DNA from: Nereocystis luetkeana
Lineage: Eukaryota; Sar; Phaeophyceae; Laminariales; Laminariaceae
Direction: 5' to 3'
DNA length: 64,000 bases
Assembly (NCBI GenBank): GCA_031213475.1
Contig: JARUPZ010000034.1
Coordinates: 186,001 to 250,000 of the forward strand
In this document: positions 35,541 through 48,664 of the stretch, piece by piece
Position numbering within the stretch: position 1 is the stretch's first letter
Layout of the letters: each line of letters starts with the position of its first letter
The notes under the pieces: model-generated
Told to the model about the DNA's origin: nothing
Databases searched by the model: none
The model's input: only the letters and a program-made list of their open reading frames with translations
Translations under genes and position numbers: made by a program

Positions 35541-38500
35541 TTGCGCTTCTTGTACCGAGCGCAACAGCATCAGTTACCACTGTTGGTCGTCTACATTTTA
35601 CGTCTCCACCCCGCGATATAGATGTACTCGCTTGCTCGAGAGTTGCGCAACTGCTTCCCACCTTCGGGTTTTGTACCAAATCGACCATGCCCAGCCGATG
35701 CTGTCGATGCGGTTGCCCTCACAAAGGTCGATGATGATGCAGTCGTTCCCATTGACGAAGCTGATGCTTATGCTTGAAATGATTAGTCAAGGTGCCGATG
35801 GGGTGGTCCTATATTGATGAAGATAGCGTGGTGTTGGTCAGTCGCTGCATGGCGTCAATACGCTTTGCCTCAGTCGTTCTATTTTGGTTGGAGACCTTCG
35901 TGCTCCGAGCGACCTGCCTTAAACAAACGGGGTAAGGTATTTGGTATTCAAACACGTCCGGAGCTCCAGTCCTGTCGCGGTTCAGCGGCACGCACGTTAG
36001 CCTAATATTGCCGCTGACAACACCCCTGTCGCCAACGCCTGCAGCCGATAGTTGCCAGGATAGTCCACGGTCCACGCTCAACAGGCGGGTATGCACAATA
36101 TATGTCGATGGTGTGTAGTGTTTGTGTACGTAGCAGTTTTACACACAAGATCCCCTGCAGTCACCCACCGAGAGCGTCTTAGATTTGTTGGGACGTGGTC
36201 ATCCAGTACACCCACAACCCGAACCAGGTCCGATCCCTCGGGGGGTGTCAAACGCTCTCTTCTCTGCGATACGGCGCCCCCCCCGCCACCCCTCCCTACC
36301 CCCCCCCCTGTGAACGGGTGGCAAACTGTGGTTGGAGCGCGGATGATGGTATTGGTCCCTTGCTTCTTTCTTCTTGGTTGTTTGTCCAATGCAGACAAAC
36401 GGAAGGGGGTTGTTTCCTGAGTATGATTTCACAGCGGTTTAAAGTCACCCGCCTGAGCTATGCTGTCGTTAGGCTCAGGCTGTTGAGCGTTGTTGCTTGC
36501 AACTGCGCACCATTATCGAAGCGTTTACGACTGGTGTTCCGCCGAGTGTTTCTATTCCATCATGGAAAAAGACACATAACCATGCACCACTCGCATGAGT
36601 TGCCGGAACCCAGCACGCTGCAGTACCTTTGTGCCGACTGCTCAGTTGGGCACACCGCATCTCTTCGATATTCACTTTTGTGTATGTGCGTTTGGCGCGC
36701 TATTTTAAAACGAGCGCTTCCTTCAAACGCATAAAATGCTGTGTACACACTGCCGTACCAAGCTTTCCGTTGATAGTATACAGTACGTCGACACGGATGG
36801 ATGGCTCTGTTTCCTGGACCCTCGCTAGGCTCCAGTTCGACCCATATGGATGACGAGCCAGCGGTGTCCGCCGACAAACGACGGTGGTTTCCACCGCTAG
36901 GAAGCAGCAATTCAGGGCAGATCCCATTCAGGACACGTTGTGAAGGTGATGAAGTTGTGAAGATGATGAAGCCCAGCCCCGGACTGGAACGCTGGCGATA
37001 ATAAGGCCGAGTTGGTACCTCGTGTTCTGCACGAACAGTGTTGAGTTTGGGTAAAGTAGTGCTGCGCGGCCACCCGACCAGTGACACACAGGTTTCATAT
37101 CTACACGATTGGGTCATGGATGCCAACGCTCCCCATGAATGTACGTCGGGGACCGTAGATGAACGGCTCTCGTAACTCAGAAACACTCTAGGGCGGGAGG
37201 TATTGACTAAACGAACCCCCATGCTCACGAAAGGTGGATGTAACAACGCCAAAATGAAAGCGCACAGTGCAACACGGGTGCGTCAAGACGTGGGGATATG
37301 TTAGGACCAACGAGTCCTAGAGTCCCACCCTTCCCTCGCACGATATAGGTGCCATCGGTGGAAGACACACAACCGCATCTGTGTTCGCGATGCCCGGTTA
37401 ATTAACCATATTTCCGACGCACCCACTGGACTATAGATTCGGTGGGCTGGATAGGCAAGACCTACCGGCAGGGGAGATTCAGCGTCGTTAGGACGAATCC
37501 CCTGCCTTCCCACATCACCTGCATTTCTCAGACTACCTTGCTGAAATGTGTCTCCGTGTGGTGTGTCTTGCTTCGTGCTCATTGTTAATATTCTTGTGTA
37601 TGACCCCAACGAAAGCGTAGATGCCATACCCTAGGTCGGTAGCGATTCCAGCACTGGCGTACCTCAATGACTCGAGCTTGGTGAGCTTTCACGATACTCA
37701 TGGCTAATCCACCCGTGGACAATGACTGGCTGCACGGAGTTTATCCTGCTGCGCTGTTTTTGCTGTTTGTGTGATGAAACATATCGGCGTCATTGGTCGC
37801 GGATGCCGTTGGGGCAGCAAGGCCTGAGTCCTCTGAACTAAACGAAACCATCACCCGTATCGTGTGTGCTTGCTTTGTTCCCAAGTGAAACCGCTGTATC
37901 AAGTACGCTGCAAATTTTGCTCCATGACCGTTGATTGAAAATCGCAGTGGCTGAGGAACGAGCTGCCAACAGCTAGCACATGTCGAATTGAATGTTGTAA
38001 ACAGAGTACCCCTACCCCCGCAAGGGCGCTGCCGTGACACACTGCTGTGAAACACCCTCCAAGGGCTGGGGGATCACGTTTACTTACTGGATTTGTTGGC
38101 TGGGGACGTCAGGACCGGATTACTGAGGCAGACATCGTGGGATGTGCCGTCATACTGGGTGACTGGTCTTTATGACTAGCTTACCTCGTCGTGTTGGGGT
38201 TCACGCCGATGGTACCTACTAGTACAACACACTTGTGTCCGACGAGATCACGCGCCGTGCATGTACGTACTTCATACCAATCATGCTCGCTACTATCAAG
38301 GTATCCGCTTGTCCCCTGCTGGACGACATCTGGGGATCCGACTGTTGTCAACCCTTAACGCACACACTTCACATCTTCTGCATCTGCTCGATACACAAAT
38401 CCAAACCGGTAATTGGATGTGAGGGGTCGAAATTTGCGGCGAGTCATTCTTGTGCTGGAGTGTTTCCATGGATGCAGGATCCCCGGGGTGTGGCTTGATC

Positions 38501-39289
38501 TGCAGACCAGTCTCGTACACCAGTACTAATTCGGTTCGAAGAGGGTCTGTCTGTGATATGACGCTACCACCGGTATTCATGTTTGGGTGGAGCGAATGGC
38601 AACTCGGTACGGCTTACGTCTGTAGTCTATGGGTAGGTGGAACCGATGACAACAGGGTACGGCTAACAAGTTTGTGTTTTCTTTACTGCACAGCGGTAGG
38701 CCGCATCCGTGGATACAAGCCTCTTGCAGTGTGGATATGACGTGGTGCATTCCATTAGTTGTGTGTGCAGAGACGCTCGGGGTGTGGGCCGAAAGCCACT
38801 TTGTGCGCTGGGCACCCAGTTACGCATTTAAGCGTTTCATGTGAAAGGGTGCACGGGAGTATGCGAGTGGCTCAAAACAATGAATGATGACCCCTCCCTC
38901 CCCCAGACGTCATAATGCCACTACCCGGTACACGCTGGCCCTTGTTCCGCAATCAATCATAGGATTAATGTGAGGGGCATGGATTCACGCCGTCTGTCAG
39001 GTTAACACCGTGACCAACGTATGCCTGCAGCGCCCGCTGTATAAACGGGGTACTGCGATTTGTTTTGCACCGCTTGCGTATTTGGGCATGTATGTTTGTA
39101 AGTTGTATCGAAACCCTACGTATCCACGCACTACTTGGTGCATGTCATATGGACCATTTTGGCTTTTTCGCCAGTATATTGGCTACAACATGACTAATCG
39201 GCATTTCCTTTGTTACCGTGTTCGCGATGAGCTTCCAGTCCAAACCTACGCTATAAAATCCACAACACCGCAATGAATGGTAGTTTTCT
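35541..39289. other. Intergenic region without a supported gene
   Basis: About 3.7 kb between the retroelement fossil and the candidate signal-peptide exon. Several reverse-strand frames (36560-37252, 37741-38055, 38296-38580) have mixed composition, but none shows a known domain or splice-compatible neighbours. C-rich runs occur at 36281-36308. Confidence 0.4.
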
Positions 39290-39360
39290 GTGTTTTGCGA
39301 TGAGCTGGCGGTCAACAGCAACACTAAGGCCATGCAGACTGACGCAATAAAAATCTTCAT
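39290..39360 (-). CDS. Candidate signal-peptide exon
   Basis: A reverse-strand ATG at 39360 opens MKIFIASVCMALVLLLTASS, which has the charge, hydrophobic core and small-residue end of a secretion signal. The frame continues to 39145, but its later part lacks any recognisable domain and I found no convincing donor or partner exons. The signal resembles neither carbonic anhydrase gene's signal. It could be chance. Confidence 0.22.
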
Positions 39361-41250
39361 ATGGTCTCACGAAGTAAGGGAACCCGTAGCTCGCCATACC
39401 ATTGCTCCAGTTGAAGGCTCGTATATCTTACAATGTTCTTTGGGAGGAACAACATATGCCGGGATAGTAAGTTTCTTACCCGATACTAAAAAAGAGTTGG
39501 GAGACACAAAAAAATGTAGCGATCCCCGGCCAGGTCTAATAATCAGCTTTTCTACGTGGAGCAAATTCTGGGTAGCCCAATGAACTTACAGAGCGCGGTG
39601 AGTGCCTCTGCTGCTGTGTTGATTGCGCTGGTAAAAACAAAGCACGCGTCAAACTCAAACATGAACAGTCCACACAGACGCGCAATTACGAAGAAAGTAC
39701 GAAATCAATACAAAAAAGGCTGAACAAATAATTTAGTGTCTGAATGCGGAGAGACAAACCTAAACGCGTTGAATAATATTGTTTCTGAATGTATGTGCGA
39801 AAATGAAATGAAAATTGAAAGAAACGAAGAAAATAACTTTTTGTTTCAACAATCCGAAATCCGAAGTGAACGAGAATCCAATGAAAACCCAGGGAGTTAT
39901 TGCTCATGTCCCATGTATGCTCATCAGGAGGTTTTTCTTGGGGCTACCAGAAACAATCGCTACCATATACACCATACCCAACGTCACTGCCCACGCTCAG
40001 CACGTATGTATCCCCCCCAGCATACCCTTGAAAATACTTCGAGCGTCCACTCAACACGTTACAAATTCTATACATTGTACAGGGTTCGGTTAACCCATTG
40101 TTACTATACAACCGCCAGGATGTGGTAGACATAATACGCCCTGCATGACTCGGCATGGCATGCCACACCGGCACCTGAGGTATCCCGTAGAAGCAGCACT
40201 ATCATATACTGGTACGCAGTATGTAAAGTCGCTGCCCAACACGTTTACTCCAACGTGGTACGGGCGCGAGAAATGTTGTGCGCGCGACGAAACTTTAAAA
40301 ATAATGGCCGACTGTAGCTCCGTGCCGAAGGCAGCTATCGTAGACAACGAGGTACAACAGAGTGGGAGGGCGTGCTATCTATACAGGTACGGCAACCCTG
40401 CATGGTGGGAACTTCCAAGCACAAACGATGCCACAGTGGATTATGTTTTGGGAGAAACGACAATAACAACACCAGTATGACACACGTTCACCTCGACTCC
40501 ATATTGACATGCTTTTCAGGTGCCCCGGGTGCCTACCCGGGGACAATTGGCCTTACACCTGGTATGCTGTAGGTCACATAGTTCAGTGACCGCCTCCAAT
40601 AATACCGTACACGCCCATACTACGGCCCACATGTGCCAGAGTAGTCAATTCTGACACATCATACCATGAAACTAATGCACGCTGTTCGTATTATCAACAC
40701 CTATTGACGCACCCAGGGCATCGACGCGGAGAGGACCCACCAACGGGTAATAACCGTGTCCACATCACCGCCATCCACTATTTTACATATCGATAATATT
40801 TCGAACGTCGAGTCTGGGGAAATATACTATGCACTATACATGTACTGTTTGCTACCAGGTATTTCTGTAGTCTTATATCACACACATACACCCAACTACT
40901 CTACGCTGTTCACGTATTATTGTACGTACATCGAGGCGCTCAGGGCATCGACCCGAGTAAAGTTCACCAGGGGATAGTTCAATAATTACCAATATTGCCG
41001 CTCCCGATACTTTAGAATATCGCGAACCCTGGGTTCGAGTGAATATGCTACTGCTACTTGCATTGTTTGCCAGCTTTGCTTGTGATGCAAACACGCACTC
41101 GTAGAAGTATCTAGCCCTGCTATACACACGACATTGGAGTTGTTGACCACTGCTTTTGATACGGTCTGTCAACCTCTTGGAGCGATGTCTTTGGTGTCAA
41201 TAAACAACTCGTTGAAGTTTAACCCCCCCCAACCTGCAGACGTTGCGCCT
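39361..41250. other. Intergenic region downstream of gene 2
   Basis: Lies beyond the stop codon of the reverse-strand gene 2 and should contain its 3' untranslated region. No other gene is seen. Confidence 0.4.
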
Positions 41251-44200
41251 TCACACGATGTGAACGACGCGCCCGTTGATAGCCTGAGCCGGGAGGCTTG
41301 TGTTCGAGCGCTCGTCCACCTGTGGTCCCCAACGAAATGAACAAGGGGAGGAAGGTCGGAGGTATGGATTCGAATGCAAGGATGTCGCCTGGTGTAGTTT
41401 GGCCAATGGGGGATCCCGTCGCTCCAACGAAAAGAGAACCATCGTTGATTGTCGGATGATTGTGGCGGCTGTCACTCCCGCGTATGGAACCACACGATCG
41501 GCATCCCGGTGTTTTATGGACACCAGAGGGCAATTAAGAGAATAGATAACCAAGGAAGCGGAGCGTTGACTACGTAGTACCAGGTATACGTTCAGGTGGT
41601 AGTAACGTATGCACGTGCAATACACGCCAAACCTCCATGTAGCAGTTGTGCCTTTACCTACTTATGTTACACGGCAGAGTAGTCAACGAAACTGTATGCA
41701 ATACTCAGGATTATAGGATTGTTCGATAGGATGGTTGAGCGTATGTTTTTTGCCCCCTTTTCAGACAGCCTCGTTCGAAGACAAGTTGTACCTGACTATT
41801 GCGTAACTACTGTGCTAAATGTAACAACCGATTCGTCTGAGTGTAAAAACCAAACTGCACGTGGCGGTTGTTTTGCGTGCCGGTTGTTGTTGTAGCAGAG
41901 TGCCTATAGACCCAAAGATAACATATATATTCGAAGCACGATCATTGACCGTGGTCAGCCGGTTCTCAGACAACGCGGGTGAATCACAGATTGGACGTGA
42001 CTATGACCGTTGTGAAACTATATTAGATAGCATGTGCGGTTCTCCCGCCACATCCGAAACACCCGAATCTCAGTTGTCATACAATCAACATTGTCTTTTA
42101 ATGGACAAATCCCGCCTTTCGTTTAATTGGCATGTTAATCAAAGCCCGAAGACGTGAATTCGAGGAAAACTTAAGATGGTTTTAGCCAACAGCAGACAGC
42201 AAAGTAGAATTTTCGATAACTGAGCTGTTTATTGCGGGCAAGCATACGTAGAGCACACGATTACTTACTACATACCAGGTACAGTACAACTTACTCCGTA
42301 TAATACGGAACCACGCTGAAACGTTGTATATCGGAAACTATCCTTCCCCTGCGATTCCGTAGAGGTGGCGACCGAGTCGCGGAAAGTGTTCAGCTGCATC
42401 TCGCCGATCACATCTGGTACGCTCATAACGACCCATTTCACAATCTGCGCAACGTCGTTCAGTCTGCATTTAGTAGATACCGTACATCAATACAAGAGTC
42501 GCGGCCAAGGCGGGACTGCTGGCATGCTTTCTGTCCCTTGTTCTACACAAACCGAAGCCAGCCTGCACGGCTGTTTAAGCGTTCAGCGATCCTTTTTAAA
42601 TCATGTGTCTTCCGTTCACGGGTGATACCAGTAAGTATTGGCAAGCTTTAAGGTGCGTGGTTCGCCAACATGCATGCATCATTGGTTCGCGATACGCAGT
42701 CGGAGCAGATTGAACACAGCTTATAACTAACTGCATAATATCGTATAGCATAGCAAACGGTGTAGTATATCTAATTGACATCAAAGAAGCCAAGCATCTT
42801 AATCATCGTTTACGCATGATCCACAGCTGTATTTCCAAGTAGACTACTCAAGTGTAAAAGACACGACAACGTCGTTCGCTTGCTACAAGTGTGCGCTACG
42901 AATATCTGTATACTGGCGGGGTCAAACTAGCTTCGTTTTCTTCGAAATGTTTCATCACCTCGCTGCAGGGAGGAGTGGTGAGAGATCCCATGTACTGCGA
43001 GTACGCCATGTTGGACGGTATCAGATCGTAAGGGTTGATGCCTCCGTCAAACGTTGTAGCCCCGGAACCCAGCACCTCCCACAGCGGCTCCAGCTGCCCA
43101 CCGTTCAGGGCAACGAAGCGGAGCCGAGAATCGTATCCGCATGCCAATTATTGTGAGAGGTGTTTCTGGGGGAAAATGGTAGAGACGGCCAGCAATGTAT
43201 GCCGAGATCCCGGATACGACCCCTTGTAGGGCAGCTACAAAGTTATGGGGTTCGAATTACAGCGTATAAGTCGTGGGAAATCGAGTACGTCGTCACGGTG
43301 AGCAGTTTTGTGTTATTCGCAGTCGTTGGCGCCGTAGTCTGTCGCCCGCATACTTACTCGAACATTCCAGCCATGCTCATTCGCATCCAGGAGGATGCCC
43401 ACTACGAGAAGCTCAGATTCTGGGCCGTCCGGGTCGTCACGCGTGTGCACCAGATGGAGTTCGGCGTCGTGCAATGATCCTGCAATCTGCTCGAATAGGA
43501 CGGGGGAGCACAACCGCGCGAGGTTAGTAGCCGTCCTTGTTTTTTCGGGTGTAGTGCAGTTGGTGCAGAGAGCACTGAGCTGCTGCCGTGGGGTTAGAGC
43601 GGCACCCTCTCGAGAACGTAGTGCAGGAGGACTGGGAGCGTTAAGGAACGACCGCGCGCCATGTACACAATATATCCCATACCCACTTAATTTTCATGTG
43701 TTTGTCCCGTGGATCGACATGGCGCCCTTGCTGTTGCCGAGGATAACCTCAGTATACAACAGCTGAAGTATAGTGTCCAGCGAAGCCAACCAGTCACTAA
43801 AATATGGCGCTGCTTATTACACAGGAGAATATCAAGAAACGCCTGTGTTTTTTGCTAAAAGTTCTACAATCGTTTTCCGCGTGTATACTACTAACAATGT
43901 TTGTATCTCACCATGTGCTCGGAAGGGGAGTGAATGTGCATCTGGTCCAGGCTGTACTGGCCGCCGTCGAACGAGAGATGGGAAGCGTCGGTACACTCGC
44001 TGAAGTCGATCTTCTCCACAGACCAGACCAGTGTCATACAGTACAGAACGGTCATCCGGGGTAGTACACGGGGCAGCACAGTACAGCATGGAACAACCAG
44101 GCAGGCTTGTACAGTATTAAAACAGTACAGTACGGCAGTACAGAGCATACATACACGTAAATACGAGGAGAGCACAGCAGATGGAATCAGGCACGACAGG

Positions 44201-47200
44201 AGCACAGAACACCAGAACAGTCATGCAAGGAAGTAGAGTACAGTGTTAATGACAGAGCAGTGCAGCAGAGGTGCGCTACGAGAGAGGTACGAGTAGCACA
44301 TATTATGTGTCTGGCGGGGCTCCCAAAGTGAGGAAGTTAGAATAATATGGAATCCCACGTTTTTACAGCATAATATTCGTTGTATCTCTAGTGTATGTAC
44401 TGTAGGCCGTGCGCATATATCCACCTTGTTCGTATGGGTCGTCCCTTTTTGGATGAGGCCAAAAGCTCCAGTGGAGGGCCTCGTAGAACTTGAGGAGGTA
44501 TTCCCAGCGTAGCACGCGCGTCTACTGTGCACAGCACAGCAAAGCACAGCACGGCAAATGCAATGTCTGGTATTCATAGGGTCGGCTCCCGGAACGCCAC
44601 GGTCCACTGGTCAAATACCCCGCACGCTGCAGAAACAAATACTGAAAAGCGAAACCATCTTGCGCTTCTTGCCACCGATCCCGCGTCTTTCAGCCACATA
44701 GCGGAAGGTAATCGACGCAGAGGCTCACCTCCCGTACGCGTCCGTTGGCATCGAAATGTAACTCATTCACCATACATTCAGCTCCGGAAAAATCCAGGTT
44801 GAACTCAGTTACCTTGGTTAAAGAGAACGTTCGGCAGGTAACGTTGATAACAACATGTGCAGCATTGTAGTGGGTCATACATAAGAGGCGACTGCCAACC
44901 ATCGTCGTGATGCTTCTCGTGCTATAGCCCCGAGCAATTCCGGGCGTAGCTAGATTGCCTAGGTCAGAGGGATGACGGAGACGTTGAGGAATGTCGACGA
45001 CATACGCCATTACGTCCGTCCCATCCCAGTGATCGATTTTGAGCGACGTGTGGAATATGCTTGACCTGTCACCAACTCAAGTATTTGAATTATGTGGCCA
45101 ACACTAGATGACAGGACAAGCAACGTGTGCAGTTGACACGTCACACCTTAAGAATATTTGATACCAGCTCTACCGATGGTGTATATAGAGCCCCTTCTGA
45201 GCAAGGAACGATCTGCTACGGTGACGACTGTTCCACCAAAAGCGAGCGGAATTCAAGCGTTTCGTTCCAACAACATGTTGTATCGTTCCGCGACGCATCA
45301 GCCCGCTAACTTGTTGCTCGTTCATCGGGGATGGAGTCAGTAGGTGTTCAAGAGAAGAAACATCCGAACTCCGAGCAAAGCCAACGACTTCATTAAGTAG
45401 GAAGGGGGAGTCTTTGGACGGGCCGCGCTCTTTTTGCATCCGGTCGGTATAATTTACGTTCGTACCTGGGCGAAAGTCCCGACATTGCCGGACAGGTTGA
45501 TGGGGCTCTGAGATCCTCCGCTGCAGTCCGGGAAACCGATTTCCCATTCGCTGTGTTCGGAATACGGCGTAAGGACCACCAGTAGGTTACAGGCGGCGGC
45601 GGGAGGGGTCTGATTGTTAGTGGGAGCCACGCCTGCAGAGGGGGTGATAATAATGTTGATTAATGATTGAACGTTGACAGACATGCTATGTTGTCCATAT
45701 CTTACCAATCAGCCGACGTTCATAAGCTGTGCACTATGATGGCAACCCGCCAAACACCTCCACAGGCGAATCACGTACTGCATCACAATGAGTGTACACG
45801 CGTAAAAATAGAGCAACATGATTTACAAGCCCCGGGTATTTTTTCAGTGATAGACGGATCCGGACAGCCACAAGTATTGTAGGCCCATCAACTTTATCAT
45901 GCAACGTCGCTTGTGACCCTCAGATATACACAAATAGGGCCATCTCGGGCAACCTGAACTTGCGCGTCCCATGTTACTACTGTCGTGTCACACGACAGCC
46001 GTGAGCGTTGACTTCGCTGGTTAGCGTTGCTGTGACAGAATAGTAAGTACATAATTTCAAAACTTGAATACGCTCGTGCAACATTTGGTGCATGCCTGCA
46101 TGTACTTACTGTAGATGCGTGTCCCAAATTCTCGAGAGAAAGACAGCTCCGGCATACCCCCATGCCCAGACCAGTTACTGTACTGTAGATGCCGGGCGGC
46201 GATACCAATTCAGTGTGGGTAACCCACTAAAACGCTGTAGGCCCACTATCGCGGGGAAAGAGAACGTAGACTCGGGGAAAGCAACCGTTGCAAACCATGG
46301 GTAACACACAGGACATATGATCCATCCGTGAACTAACTTCGTCACGCTTGTCAAGGTTCGCATACCTACATTTCGACTCGCCAACGTGTGCTGCAGGGGC
46401 CTCGACTGCAGACGTTAGTGGCTCCACTACAATATATGCGTGGACAGCCCGCAAAAATAGTAGTTTAGCTGGTGATGTCTGTAGTATGTACCTGGGGCCG
46501 TACGGCTGCGCTCCGCCGTTGGAAGCGCGGCGGTAGGCCCACTCAGGAAGGGAATGTTCGTCTGCAAGCGGAACGGTAGCCGAACAGCATGGCCCCATAG
46601 GAGAAGAGCGTTCGAAATAAACGACTTCACCCATACAGTACCAATTGCTTGTTTTACAGCAGTACATAACTGTAGCTCTCACCCATTTCCGTGCTGCGTA
46701 GAGGATCAGCACCACAGTACTGTAATTACACGAGCTTGTTTCCCAAACCGTTGTTTGCAGCTCTTGAAATACGCACAGAAACGTGAAACGAAAATGAATA
46801 CCAGGTATAGATTTTGCAGTTTAAAGGCACACACTTCGTCACCAACATGTCTTGGTACATCATCGTCGAAAGGAACGGGCACACTGAACACGCGATCGTA
46901 ACTTCAGCGTACCAGACTTATCAATGGTATTGATTGAGTCCACGTTGCTGCCGTCGAGGGCCATGATATTCCATCCAGTTTCCGGTTTGTTTGTTGAAAA
47001 CAGGTGGTGTTCGAGATGGTTTCGGCCGACAACAGCAAGCAGCGACAGACGATAGCAACACGCGGGAGGGTTCGATTAGAACACCCAGTCAGTGTGTGCG
47101 ACCGCTGAATACGCATGTATCACTTATTTACGTACGAAGAACATGAACGGCAACACGAATCGATTTTAGGGAAATCAAAAGCATACGAATATCATGGGCA

Positions 47201-47723
47201 GCAACTTCGAGAGCAACAATGGGCAACTCGTTTGAGGGCATCAACAATCCGTTTCATTTGGTGCCGTGGCTAGACCATCGTTCCATTCACGCAGCAGCCG
47301 GGGCCCGAGTAAACAGCTGGATTTGCGCTTCCGACACCCGAAAATACACGTCGATACCTGGTACTACTGATAGTCTGTTGTCGCGAAGAACAACTGCTAT
47401 TGTCTCCACTTACGAACCGCCCGTTCCCTGCCATTCCCCGTAGACTACCGGTCGTACTACTGCAATGCAGAATTAGCAAACTATTACTACCACAAAACCG
47501 TTATTGACGCTGTAGACTACTGGGAAACTACAAGGTGTTGACAGATAAATGACCGGCCTTGACCCCCGGTTGCCGTTCGAACGATACGCGGACGAGCATT
47601 TGTTCATATGCAAACATGATGCGCCTATACCTTCTGTGAGGCGGCGACCAGTCCTGGGAAGCTTGGCAGGAGCAGGCAACATAAGAGCACCTCTCCCGTT
47701 GTCCGGATAGCTGAGGGTGTCAT
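41251..47723 (-). CDS. Alpha-carbonic anhydrase, secreted, gene 2 (nine exons, reverse strand)
   Basis: A paralogue of the gene at 23180-31486. Exons in transcript order: 47723-47631, 46561-46492, 45550-45466, 44803-44729, 44013-43912, 43486-43358, 43093-42959, 42444-42295, 41319-41251. The signal exon starts MTPSAIRTTGEVLLCCLLLP. Exons 2 and 3 join as QPYGP-SEWEIGFPDC. Zinc ligands are kept (QMHIHSPSEH and AELHLVH), as are SLTTPPC, the two conserved disulfide cysteines and a final INGR. Three oddities: the proton-shuttle His is Arg (FDANGRVRE); exon 8 runs 54 bases past the position of gene 1's donor, to GTAAGT; and exon 1 (phase 0) does not match the CAG acceptor of exon 2, which needs one more base, so a small unseen exon or an unusual acceptor is required. 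About 300 residues. It is either a divergent enzyme or one beginning to decay. Confidence 0.88.
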
Positions 47724-48664
47724 CTTGCCTTTGTCGTGTTCTGAACATAATGTGAAATGAACAGAAACACACAAAAAACAGGCGGTCACACGCTCGATAG
47801 CATATCCTCAAGATAGCGTTGGTGTCCTGTGCGGAAAGCATCAGCCGTGTGCCCGCAAGTTTTCAGATGCCATCGGGCGCGAGGTCACGTCACATTGATG
47901 CATCGACTGGGCGCGATTGGTTGTGGCGACTTTGTCGGAGCTTGCGCCTGACTTGAGCAACAGTAGGAGTACAGGAGAAGTATGGATATATTAGGTTTGT
48001 TTGGCGCTAGAGGGAAACTATGTGGAGGGGGAAACTAAGTTGCGTATATAGGGGTAGGGGTGGATGCAATTCAAAAGATTTCGTGAGCTACACCCCACGT
48101 CCTTGGTACTTTGACAGTTCAGTTGTACACAGCGGGGATATATTTTAGTAGTGGTGATGAAAAACGTAACGATACGAACGTTGAAAAAACCAACTGCTGT
48201 TTCGACGGAATACAGGCGACACCTGTGACCACAGACAGGTTGTCCAGAAGGTCGTTTCTACTTTTTAGCTTTAGGGTGAAACCCCCGTCGAGTTCATCTC
48301 CGCAGAGAAAACAGCACTGACGACTGACAACCAATGCATACGTGGCAACGTAGTATCTCTGTGGCGTAGCTTTGTGGCCACCAAACTTGTACCTGGTATC
48401 TCTTCTAGGATTGAAGAATCGGCACTAAAACTGGTTGTTGTGCTGGATGTCGACGGGTAGAAATAACGGTTTCATGGGAAGAAAAGCGACGGAAACACGC
48501 TTAAAAAACGACGCTTATTGGGCCGTCGAGGCTGAAACGTGAAAGTATCAGCAGCAGACGGGGCCCTGGAAAATACCTTGGATGCAGCAGAAGTAGCTAC
48601 CACATGGAACTACGGCCGGGGATGAGCCTAACGTCGGCTCGCAAAGAACGTAGCACGCGAGGCT
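47724..48664. other. Upstream region of gene 2 and of the LINE
   Basis: Holds the presumed promoter of reverse-strand gene 2 next to 47723. It also holds a copy of the dispersed repeat with TCGACGGGTAGAAA (48345-48475). No further gene is seen. Confidence 0.4.
48345..48475 (+). repeat. Dispersed repeat family 3, copy 1
   Basis: Shares ACGTAGTATCTCTGTG, TAGCTTTGTGG, TCTCTTCTAGGATT and GTCGACGGGTAGAAA-like blocks with 53080-53200, and more distantly with 55095-55150 and 58120-58250. It lies directly upstream of the LINE and could be part of that element's 5' region, but the other copies are not followed by LINE sequence. Confidence 0.65.

Noticed and set aside
31487-41250. Search for a third carbonic anhydrase copy between the pair
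   Set aside because: None of the diagnostic exons (HLHSPSEH, LTTPPC, NGR) recurs there on either strand.
45551-45632. Longer form of gene 2 exon 3 using an upstream acceptor
   Set aside because: The frame is open, but the acceptor directly before CGAATGGG joins exon 2 in phase to give YGPSEW, matching gene 1.
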